NCBI GenBank assembly: GCA_030146155.1
Contig: JASLCF010000180.1
Coordinates: forward strand, 1-6,418
Length of the DNA stretch: 6,418 nt
Direction of reading: 5' to 3'
From: Savagea sp.
GTDB taxonomy: Bacteria; Bacillota; Bacilli; Bacillales_A; Planococcaceae
The notes below the pieces were generated by a model that was not told where the DNA came from, did not search any database, and saw only the letters and a program-made list of their open reading frames with translations. Positions 1 to 6,216 of the stretch are shown here, piece by piece. The position numbers and the translations under genes were made by a program. Each line of letters opens with the position of its first letter. Within the stretch, counting starts at the first letter, position 1.

Positions 1-1
1 G

Positions 2-262
2 TCAGTAGTCAACTCAGATATGTCCATTGCCGCAAACTTAAACCCTTCTGAAGATGCGATTTTCAGAGAAGATGCGGAAAACAAATCTTACATTAATATT
101 GTAGCTGCCCAAACGAAAAATAAAGATAACGAAGCCTACAAAAAACTGGTAGACTTATATCATAGCCAGGAAGTACAAGACTTTAACAAGAAAGAATTTA
201 AAGGTGCTGCTGTTCCTGTCAATGAAGAGCCGTCTTACTTAGACGATTACGAACAAAACTAA
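2..262 (+). CDS. metQ: MetQ methionine-binding lipoprotein, C-terminal part (5'-truncated by window edge)
   Basis: The frame is open from the left edge (position 2) to the TAA at 260-262, giving 86 visible residues. The ATG at 20 is an internal methionine, because the frame continues upstream as SVVNSDM. In the NlpA/MetQ family this protein is the membrane-anchored substrate-binding component that delivers L- or D-methionine to MetNI. The visible part matches the C-terminal lobe of the family: the NSDMSIAANLNP region, then the NIVAAQTKNKDNEAYKKLV segment, and the tail containing KKEFKGAAVPV. The signal peptide, lipobox cysteine and most ligand-binding residues lie outside the window. metN follows after a 15-nt gap, and its ribosome binding site overlaps this stop codon, so the two genes are co-transcribed. 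Identification rests on family resemblance together with the metNI context. Confidence 0.9.
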   Translation, partial: SVVNSDMSIAANLNPSEDAIFREDAENKSYINIVAAQTKNKDNEAYKKLVDLYHSQEVQDFNKKEFKGAAVPVNEEPSYLDDYEQN

Positions 263-266
263 GGAG
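261..266 (+). promoter_or_regulatory. Ribosome binding site that decides the metN start
   Basis: AAGGAG overlaps the last two bases of the metQ stop codon and lies 11 nt before the ATG at 278. The in-frame GTG at 266 overlaps this Shine-Dalgarno sequence and so cannot be the start it serves. This is why the metN start is placed at 278. Confidence 0.75.
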
Positions 267-277
267 TGCATCGATAC

Positions 278-1297
278 ATGATTGAACTACAACAAATTCG
301 CAAATCTTTTCCCATTGACGGAAAAGCTGTTGAAGTACTCAAAGGAATTGACTTATCTATTGAAAAGAAAGAAATCTTCGGCATTGTCGGATTCAGCGGA
401 GCGGGTAAAAGTACCCTGCTCCGCTGCATTAACTTTATTGAACAGCCGACGAGTGGAGAAGTTGTGATTGAAGGGGTAGCCTTATCTTCCCTTTCTAAAA
501 AACAATTACTCGAAAAACGTAAAACCATCGGAATGATTTTCCAGCATTATAATCTTCTCCAATCTAAAACAATTTTCGAAAATATCGCATTACCGATGCG
601 TCTTGGGAATTATTCTGCGGAACAAATTCAAGCGAAAGTCACTGAGTTGCTTTCTTTCGTTGGCTTAGAAGACCATGCGCAAAAATATCCAAGCGAATTA
701 TCAGGCGGCCAGAAGCAACGGGTTGGCATTGCTCGAGCACTCGTGTTGGAGCCTTCTATTTTACTCGCAGACGAAGCAACTTCTGCTCTTGATCCAACGA
801 CCACAGAACAAATTTTAGAGCTTCTACTTGAAGTGAGAGACACGTACGGCGTAACCATTGTCTTAATTACACATGAAATGAACGTCATTCGTGATATTTG
901 TGACCGTGTAGCTTTATTAGAACAAGGGGTTATTTTAGAACAAGGAACGACAATGGATTTATTTATGCATCCCCAATCGAACAGTGCAAAAGCATTCGTC
1001 CGCACAGTGCTTAATGATGGGATTCCACAATTCATCCAAAATGACCCTAGCTTTCAACAAAAACGCATTTATCGCATTTTATTTGAAGGACGCTCAACGA
1101 CCTCTCCACTGTTATCTGATGTCGCTAAACAATTTGAAGTAGACATCAACATTCTGAACGGTACGATTACCGAATTGCAGCATACACCATTTGGGAATTT
1201 AATTGTTGAATTTGTAGGAGATTCTAAAGAGGTCGATCGTGTTATTCAGTTTATTGAATCGACCGATGCAAGTATTCAGGAGGTGAATGTCCAATGA
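278..1297 (+). CDS. metN: Methionine ABC transporter ATP-binding protein MetN
   Basis: This is the cytoplasmic ATPase of the MetNIQ importer; ATP hydrolysis drives methionine uptake through MetI. The product is 339 aa, normal for MetN (about 340). With numbering from the ATG at 278, the visible motifs are Walker A GFSGAGKST (38-46), the Q-loop Gln at about 89, signature LSGGQ (141-145), Walker B ILLADE with catalytic Glu166, and the switch His199 in ITHEM. Residues from about 262 to 337 form the C-terminal NIL (ACT-like) domain. In characterised MetN proteins this domain binds methionine and inhibits transport, and its presence separates MetN from generic amino-acid ABC ATPases. No key residue is missing. 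The gene follows metQ by 15 nt and its stop overlaps the metI start (ATGA), which indicates translational coupling. Any upstream control element, such as a SAM riboswitch or T-box, would lie outside the window. Confidence 0.96.
   Translation: MIELQQIRKSFPIDGKAVEVLKGIDLSIEKKEIFGIVGFSGAGKSTLLRCINFIEQPTSGEVVIEGVALSSLSKKQLLEKRKTIGMIFQHYNLLQSKTIFENIALPMRLGNYSAEQIQAKVTELLSFVGLEDHAQKYPSELSGGQKQRVGIARALVLEPSILLADEATSALDPTTTEQILELLLEVRDTYGVTIVLITHEMNVIRDICDRVALLEQGVILEQGTTMDLFMHPQSNSAKAFVRTVLNDGIPQFIQNDPSFQQKRIYRILFEGRSTTSPLLSDVAKQFEVDINILNGTITELQHTPFGNLIVEFVGDSKEVDRVIQFIESTDASIQEVNVQ
1278..1285 (+). promoter_or_regulatory. Strong metI ribosome binding site inside metN
   Basis: AGGAGGTG lies within the last codons of metN, 8 nt before the metI ATG at 1294. 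It is close to the full anti-16S complement and supports the 4-nt overlapping start. Confidence 0.8.
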
Positions 1298-1950
1298 CTT
1301 TTGAACCTTGGTTTTGGGAAGCGTTCTGGGAAGCCAGTCTTGAAACATTCACGATGGTGGGCATCAGTTTAGCCATCTCTACGGCTATTGGACTTCCTTT
1401 AGGCATTATTCTGGTCTTAACGAAAGACGGCGGATTACTGGAACAACGTGGTATGTCGTTTATTTTAAATATCTTTATCAATATCATTCGTTCTATTCCA
1501 TTTATCATTTTAGTCGTTGCAGCAGCCCCTTTAACAAAACTCATCATGGGAACGACCATAGGGATGAAAGCAGCTATCGTACCACTCGTTTTATATACGG
1601 CTTTCTACATCGCTCGACTCGTCGAAAACTCGTTACTTGAAGTAGAACACGGCGTGTATGAACTGGCACAATCGGTAGGTGCCTCCACTTGGCAAACGAT
1701 TTGGCGTTTCTTATTACCCGAAGCGAGGTCGTCACTCATCTTAGCGTTCACCGTTGCCATTATTGGGTTAATTGGCGCTTCAGCTATGGCAGGTGCAGTA
1801 GGTGCAGGTGGAATTGGTAACTTAGCGATTGTTTACGGTTATAACCAAAACAAAACGGAAGTGACCATCATTACGGTTATTGCATTAATTATTTTAGTAC
1901 AAGCCGTTCAATCACTCGGGAACCATTTTGCTAAAAAACTAAGGAAATAA
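1294..1950 (+). CDS. metI: Methionine ABC transporter permease MetI
   Basis: This is the membrane permease of the MetNIQ importer; two copies pair with a MetN dimer. The product is 218 aa, the usual length of MetI (about 217-222). Hydrophobic segments lie at about residues 18-42, 55-79, 92-109, 147-168 and 188-210, consistent with the five helices of MetI. The coupling (EAA) loop that contacts the ATPase is at about 123-144 and reads ELAQSVGASTW followed by FLLPEA, with the conserved Gly129 and Leu141-Pro142. The following stretch, rich in Gly and Ala (AMAGAVGAGGIGNLA, 164-178), is characteristic of MetI permeases. The start ATG overlaps the metN stop. The gene ends at TAA 1948-1950 and a terminator begins 16 nt later, so metI is the last gene of the operon. 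Confidence 0.96.
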   Translation: MTFEPWFWEAFWEASLETFTMVGISLAISTAIGLPLGIILVLTKDGGLLEQRGMSFILNIFINIIRSIPFIILVVAAAPLTKLIMGTTIGMKAAIVPLVLYTAFYIARLVENSLLEVEHGVYELAQSVGASTWQTIWRFLLPEARSSLILAFTVAIIGLIGASAMAGAVGAGGIGNLAIVYGYNQNKTEVTIITVIALIILVQAVQSLGNHFAKKLRK

Positions 1951-1965
1951 ATTTGATAAATGATT

Positions 1966-2012
1966 AAAGGTCTTGTAACATGCTATAATAGCTAGTTACA
2001 AAGACCTTTTTT
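1966..2012 (+). terminator. Intrinsic terminator of the metQNI operon
   Basis: The left arm is AAAGGTCTTGTAAC (1966-1979) and the right arm GTTACAAAGACCTTT (1995-2009). They pair over 14 bp with one bulged A at 2000, and a run of six T follows at 2007-2012. The 15-nt loop can form a small inner hairpin (GCTA/TAGC, 1982-1992). The hairpin should stop metNI transcripts before the kinase gene, whose ribosome binding site starts only 4 nt after the T-run. Confidence 0.85.
1981..1989 (+). promoter_or_regulatory. Extended -10 promoter for the kinase gene, inside the terminator loop
   Basis: TGCTATAAT is a perfect match to the extended -10 element (TGnTATAAT). The hexamer 17 nt upstream (TGATTA, 1961-1966) matches the -35 consensus poorly, as is often tolerated at extended -10 promoters. 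The predicted transcription start is near 1996-1997, giving a leader of about 31 nt to the ATG at 2028. The call comes from sequence match and position; no transcript data are available. Confidence 0.6.
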
Positions 2013-2015
2013 ACT

Positions 2016-2020
2016 AGGAG
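2016..2020 (+). promoter_or_regulatory. Ribosome binding site of the kinase gene (three tandem ATGs follow)
   Basis: AGGAG ends 1, 4 and 7 nt before three consecutive in-frame ATG codons at 2022, 2025 and 2028. Only the third has normal spacing, so it is chosen as the start. The choice changes the protein by two methionines only. Confidence 0.65.
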
Positions 2021-2027
2021 CATGATG

Positions 2028-5000
2028 ATGATAAATTTTATAAAAAAACATAAATTTTTAGTTTATATTTTTCTTTTTATTCTATTCATCACTGGATTGC
2101 GTTTTTTATGGATTTCTTTCTTTAATACACCCCATGTGTTTTCTAAACAGGGAGATGTCGTATTTGAAGAGGAAATTTTTAATCACGCCTTTTTTTTAGA
2201 TGGAGAATGGGATTTTTACCCATCGGTTCTATTAAATCCTGAAAGTTTAAGCACCTATCAAGAAAATCCCGTTCCTATAAAAGTGCCTGGAAATTGGAAT
2301 CATATCATGGATCAAAATAATCCTGGTAAAGGTTTCGGTACATATGTATTGAATATTCAATTACCTAAAAACTTTAGCTCCTCTTATGCCTTTTACTTTT
2401 CAAGTATTCGAAATGCTTCTAAAATCTTTATCAATGAACAATTAGTACATCAATCTGGTCAAGTCAGCAGCGAAGAACATACATATCGCCCACATAATTT
2501 ACCAGTAACGATTCTTTCAAATGACTTGAGTGACACACGAGAAGTACAATTAATCGTTCAAGTCTCAAACTTTATTGATAGTCGCGGTGGTGGGATTGTA
2601 AGAGCGGTTCAATTCGGTACAGCTGATCACATTCAAAAAAATGTCACTTTTTCAACGAGCTCACAAATTGTCACCTTATTGTTTTTTAGTATCATTAGCT
2701 TATTCTCTCTACTTATCTATTTTATAACAGTATTTAGTAGACACCGAAATAAGAATACAAGCTTTTTATATTTTTCTTGTTTAATTTTTAGTTTAGCAGC
2801 TATTTTCTTTTTAAGCTCAGACGATAAATTAATACACCAATGGACAAATGTAAGTTATGAACACAGCTTCATTTGGGTTAATATTTTCCAAACAATCTCT
2901 GGACTTTGCCTCATGAAAATGACGTTGCATGCTAGAAATCATTATTTGAAAACTACTTACTATACGCTTGGTATATCAACTATCTTCTTAGCTTTTATAA
3001 TCCCTAATCACTTACTAATCAAACTATCCTTTGTTTATTCCCTCTATTTATTAATAAGTGTTATCACATTAAGTTATGTTTTGTTCAAAGGGATTCGTAC
3101 AAAAGACAAGAACAATATTTTTTTCATTCTTTCCATTATAAGTGTTCTAAATCATTTAATCTGGTGGACAATCTCTCTTTCAAATGGATTAACAGTTCCT
3201 CATTATCCATTTGACCTTATCTTTTCTGTCTTTTTTATTGGTGTTTTTTGGTTCAATGCTTATGCTAAATTGTTTTCAGAAGTACATTCATTAAACGAAG
3301 AATTAGTTCTACAAAGTCAGGCAAAGGAAGAGTTTATTACGATTTCTGCAAACCAAATGATTCAACCTTTGCAAAGTTTAATTAATATTAATCAGCAAAT
3401 TATCAGCAAACAATCCGATTCAAAGGTCGTACAAGAGCTTGAACAAACTCGTTCTATCGCTACACATTTATCTATTGTTACTAAAAACATTGCAGATGTG
3501 ATCACATTCAATGCAGACAAAAAGGAAGAATCACTTATACCAGTTGCTATTCAATATAAAATTGAAACCGTACAAAAGTTGCTTAAAAATTATTTTCCAA
3601 GCCACAACGTAATTTTTAAAAACAACCTTTCTACTACACCCCAATATATCATGGGAATCACTAATTATTTTATAGAAATGATGTATAATATCCATTATTT
3701 CATTTTAAAAAGAAAAGCCGATAGTTGTTCCATCTCTACCAATTACGACAGTGACAAAATAAATATTGCCTTTGAAATAAAAGGTTCACAAATAGAAAAA
3801 ATTGATCATTGTGTAGTTGAAATGACTTATAAAGAACTAATAGACAATAATATTTTATTTACTGATGAGTTTGACATTGAACTTAATCTTGCAAAAAAAC
3901 TAGCTCACTTACAAAATGCAAGCATTCATTTCACTCAAGGGAAAGACAGTTTAATTATATCTTGCCTGTTTGAACAGGCAACTAGTATTCCATTGAACCT
4001 AAAAGATACAAAAAACAAAGTTCCTAACAAGCAAACATGTATCTTTGACACAGTTAATCATCATTCTACAGAAAATACTAGAATCCTTCTTTTAGGTTCT
4101 CAAAATATTCATACTAAAATTTTGTCTGATTTATTAAAAGAAGCAAATTATGAGTGTGAAGTGATTGAATGTGAAGAAAAAGCAACGTATTGTATCGAAA
4201 CAGAGAAATGGGATTTAATAATAGTGGATCCTTTCCAATCTAATGTTGATTATCTATCGTGGATTCGAAAAACTAGAAAAAAATTCTCTCTCATCCAATT
4301 ACCGATTCTGTACTTATCCACATGGGGTAATCTAAATGAAAATCATTATATATTTGAAGTTGGAGCAAACGATTTTATTCAGAAACCAGTTGATGGACGA
4401 GAATTAATTGCACGGGTAAATACATTAACTTTAATGAAAAATACAGTAGATCAGACGATTGAACTTGAAGCTGCTTGGTTACAATCTCAAATTTCTCCCC
4501 ATTTCTTATTCAATACACTCAACACCATTATTGCTTTACAATCTATCAATGAAGAACAAATGTATGAGGTATTGGATGCTTTTATGACTGTTCTACAAAG
4601 TAAATTCAAATTTAAAGATGCAACTGAAAGAATTCCTTTGGAAGAAGAATTATCATTAGTTCAATCTTATTTATTCATTGAAGAACAAAGGTTTCCAGAC
4701 CAATTAACTGTTAAATACGAGATAGATGATACTGTGACTATTGATATTCTACCTTTAACATTGCAACCTTTAGTCGAAAATGCTATTCGGCACGGAATTC
4801 TACCCAAAGGAGAGCCTGGCCAATTAACTATTCGAGTAATTGACCTAAAAGATGGCGTTCGAATCGAAGTAGAAGATGATGGAAAAGGAATGCACGAGGA
4901 AGAAATTCAATTGCTACTAAAAAATGAATTTGAAAAAAGACGAGGTATTGGTGTTGTTAATACTAATAAAAGATTACAAAAAGAATTCGATACCCACTTA

Positions 5001-5063
5001 AAAATCAAATCAACGCTTAATAAAGGGACAACCTTTTATTTTACATTACCTAAAAATCATTAG
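2028..5063 (+). CDS. Membrane hybrid sensor histidine kinase: 7TMR-DISM-like sensor, degenerate kinase core, degenerate receiver, LytS-type kinase core
   Basis: This predicted membrane sensor is about 1011 aa; residue numbers here count from the ATG at 2022, so subtract 2 for the preferred start. In order: one N-terminal hydrophobic segment (11-34); an extracytoplasmic region (about 35-213) with FLDGEWDFYP, VPGNWN and GFGTYVLNIQLP, resembling the jelly-roll or GH2 sugar-binding-like fold of 7TMR-DISM receptors; seven hydrophobic segments (about 214-240, 248-266, 283-300, 311-329, 332-356, 366-386, 396-417); a HisKA-like helix with Asn444 at the His position; a HATPase-like region (about 510-652) without the usual ATP-binding boxes; a receiver (about 687-805) keeping Asp736 and Lys788 but lacking the acidic pair; and a His_kinase/HATPase core (about 812-1010) with His827 in SPHFLFN, Asn920, DDGKGM (952-957) and GIG (975-977). 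The last core looks functional. Its partner is probably the convergent regulator. The ligand is unknown; the sensor fold hints at a carbohydrate or cell-wall cue. Confidence 0.88.
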   Translation: MINFIKKHKFLVYIFLFILFITGLRFLWISFFNTPHVFSKQGDVVFEEEIFNHAFFLDGEWDFYPSVLLNPESLSTYQENPVPIKVPGNWNHIMDQNNPGKGFGTYVLNIQLPKNFSSSYAFYFSSIRNASKIFINEQLVHQSGQVSSEEHTYRPHNLPVTILSNDLSDTREVQLIVQVSNFIDSRGGGIVRAVQFGTADHIQKNVTFSTSSQIVTLLFFSIISLFSLLIYFITVFSRHRNKNTSFLYFSCLIFSLAAIFFLSSDDKLIHQWTNVSYEHSFIWVNIFQTISGLCLMKMTLHARNHYLKTTYYTLGISTIFLAFIIPNHLLIKLSFVYSLYLLISVITLSYVLFKGIRTKDKNNIFFILSIISVLNHLIWWTISLSNGLTVPHYPFDLIFSVFFIGVFWFNAYAKLFSEVHSLNEELVLQSQAKEEFITISANQMIQPLQSLININQQIISKQSDSKVVQELEQTRSIATHLSIVTKNIADVITFNADKKEESLIPVAIQYKIETVQKLLKNYFPSHNVIFKNNLSTTPQYIMGITNYFIEMMYNIHYFILKRKADSCSISTNYDSDKINIAFEIKGSQIEKIDHCVVEMTYKELIDNNILFTDEFDIELNLAKKLAHLQNASIHFTQGKDSLIISCLFEQATSIPLNLKDTKNKVPNKQTCIFDTVNHHSTENTRILLLGSQNIHTKILSDLLKEANYECEVIECEEKATYCIETEKWDLIIVDPFQSNVDYLSWIRKTRKKFSLIQLPILYLSTWGNLNENHYIFEVGANDFIQKPVDGRELIARVNTLTLMKNTVDQTIELEAAWLQSQISPHFLFNTLNTIIALQSINEEQMYEVLDAFMTVLQSKFKFKDATERIPLEEELSLVQSYLFIEEQRFPDQLTVKYEIDDTVTIDILPLTLQPLVENAIRHGILPKGEPGQLTIRVIDLKDGVRIEVEDDGKGMHEEEIQLLLKNEFEKRRGIGVVNTNKRLQKEFDTHLKIKSTLNKGTTFYFTLPKNH
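3962..3981. repeat. 20-bp near-perfect palindrome inside the kinase gene
   Basis: TTGCCTGTT (3962-3970) and AACAGGCAA (3973-3981) are exact 9-bp inverted repeats separated by TG. The site is richer in G and C than the surrounding sequence. It encodes part of CLFEQA at the end of the degenerate ATPase region. No T-run follows, so it is not a terminator. It could be a protein-binding site, an RNA hairpin, or chance. Confidence 0.5.
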
Positions 5064-5070
5064 AAACTTA

Positions 5071-5115
5071 AAAAGATTCATTGATGCCTTTCAAGGGTAT
5101 CAATGAATCTTTTTT
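5071..5115. terminator. Bidirectional terminator shared by the convergent kinase and regulator genes
   Basis: The left arm AAAAGATTCATTGATGCC (5071-5088) pairs with GGTATCAATGAATCTTTT (5096-5113) over 18 bp with a single G-T wobble, around a 7-nt loop. Rightward transcripts end in a T-run at 5110-5115. Leftward transcripts read a run of five T from the A-run at 5070-5074. The hairpin starts 7 nt after the kinase stop and ends 7 nt before the regulator's stop codon on the other strand, so it can serve both genes. Confidence 0.9.
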
Positions 5116-5122
5116 ACTCTAT

Positions 5123-6148
5123 TTAAATCTCTATAGGTTCTTTAAACAATAAAGGTCCTTTTTTATCACCAATTTGATCATATAAATGAAACAATGCATC
5201 TACCGCTTTCCGATCTTCTGGAAAATGAGAGATTAATTTATAATAAAGAGGAACAACGTGACTAAATTTATTTTCTCTCAAATAATGTGCACTCAATTGA
5301 TGAAGTACTTTTCTATACATCTCTCTCAATTCATTTCTCTTTTCAACAGACCAGCTATAAGTATAATTTGTTAAATAGTCGGTTTCATAGTACTCCAATA
5401 AATTTTCTACATGAATAGGTGATATTTTTTCTAATGTGATTTTAGTAAGTTCTTTATAATCAATAATAATATTCGAACAATCTAATAGATAACTCCCTTT
5501 GGAACTTATTAATCGTATGGGTAAGTCTAAAGAAGCCAACGATTTTCTGATTTGATAAATGGTTGTGTATAATAAACTATTCTGAGACTTTCTTTCTTTA
5601 ATAGTTGGCCAAATGGTTTTTACTATTTGTTCTTTAGTTATAAATTGGTTATTGTGTTCTATTAAATAAAAAAACAACTCCTCGGATTTTTTTGTTCTCC
5701 ACTCTATATAATATATCTGTTTCCCCATTTCTAAATAAGGTTCATCCACTAACATTTTTAATATAGGAATTTTTTTAATTTGATTCTTATTTCTTAAATA
5801 ATATCTTTCTAAAACATTATTTACCTCTTCTTCAATTTCTGGATAATATATAAAGTAATCAAGTTTTAACTCTTCTTTTTGAAAAATAATTGTTTTATTC
5901 ATCGAGACAAATATGATAGGCAGATTACTTAAATTCTTTTTAATTAATTGAATTAAATCAATAATCTCTTCTTCGTTTTCATCACTTTCAATGAAAAGAA
6001 TATCTGTCTGCTTTAAACTAATATTAAAGTACAATTCAAACAAATTATGATATTTTTCAACAGTACTCACTCTTATATTTTTTTCGATTTGTTCTTTTAA
6101 AAAAGAACTCTTTCCTCTTCTTTTCAAGTCTAATATCCACACATTCAT
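5123..6148 (-). CDS. SAPR-type response regulator (pseudo-receiver, winged helix, BTAD)
   Basis: This predicted cytoplasmic transcription factor is 341 aa, resembling the SAPR response-regulator family (receiver, wHTH, BTAD). The ATG at 6148 is chosen because AGGTGA (6159-6154) lies 6 nt before it; the in-frame GTG at 6157 overlaps that site. From the ATG, residues 1-115 form a receiver-like domain (MNVWILD start, TDILFIE, PIIFVS). The phosphoacceptor position is Glu54 instead of Asp, only Asp7 of the acidic pair remains, and the conserved Lys before Pro is Tyr102 (DYFIYYP). Residues about 146-224 are a winged helix (KSEELFFYLIEHN, then TTIYQIRKSL and SSKGSYLLD). Residues about 247-330 match the helical TPR-like BTAD domain (YYETDYLTNY, FPEDRKAVDALFHLYDQIG). 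It is convergent with the sensor kinase, its likely partner, rather than in an operon with it. Target genes are not apparent. Base composition is very AT-rich, like the kinase. Confidence 0.87.
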   Translation of the reverse strand: MNVWILDLKRRGKSSFLKEQIEKNIRVSTVEKYHNLFELYFNISLKQTDILFIESDENEEEIIDLIQLIKKNLSNLPIIFVSMNKTIIFQKEELKLDYFIYYPEIEEEVNNVLERYYLRNKNQIKKIPILKMLVDEPYLEMGKQIYYIEWRTKKSEELFFYLIEHNNQFITKEQIVKTIWPTIKERKSQNSLLYTTIYQIRKSLASLDLPIRLISSKGSYLLDCSNIIIDYKELTKITLEKISPIHVENLLEYYETDYLTNYTYSWSVEKRNELREMYRKVLHQLSAHYLRENKFSHVVPLYYKLISHFPEDRKAVDALFHLYDQIGDKKGPLLFKEPIEI

Positions 6149-6153
6149 TTTCT

Positions 6154-6159
6154 TCACCT
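6154..6159 (-). promoter_or_regulatory. Ribosome binding site that decides the regulator start
   Basis: On the minus strand AGGTGA lies 6 nt before the ATG at 6148. The in-frame GTG at 6157 falls inside this element, so the longer 344-aa reading is unlikely. Confidence 0.65.
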
Positions 6160-6187
6160 ATCCATTGTTTTTTCATTGAATACATTC

Positions 6188-6216
6188 GTTTTAAAGTTCA
6201 ACAAATCTTATTTCAA
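6188..6216 (-). promoter_or_regulatory. Possible sigma-A promoter of the regulator gene
   Basis: On the minus strand TTGAAA (6216-6211, 5 of 6 to the -35 consensus) is followed after 17 nt by TAAAAC (6193-6188, 4 of 6 to the -10). The predicted start near 6181 would leave a leader of about 33 nt before the ATG at 6148. The region is AT-rich, so chance matches are common. A second candidate further upstream is TATACT, with a weaker -35. Confidence 0.35.

Noticed and set aside
266..277. GTG at 266 as metN start (343 aa)
   Set aside because: It overlaps the AAGGAG ribosome binding site, and the ATG at 278 gives the usual MetN N-terminus.
259..1559. Open frames on the minus strand at 259-528, 628-1035 and 1251-1559, and a plus-strand frame at 282-467
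   Set aside because: All lie inside metN and metI in other frames, have no convincing ribosome binding site and encode no recognisable protein. They are shadows of the real genes.
1982..1992. Minus-strand -10-like TATTAT in the terminator loop
   Set aside because: It follows from the self-complementarity of GCTATAATAGC. No leftward gene or supporting -35 was seen.
6149..6157. GTG at 6157 as regulator start (344 aa)
   Set aside because: It lies inside the AGGTGA element, which is well spaced for the ATG at 6148.
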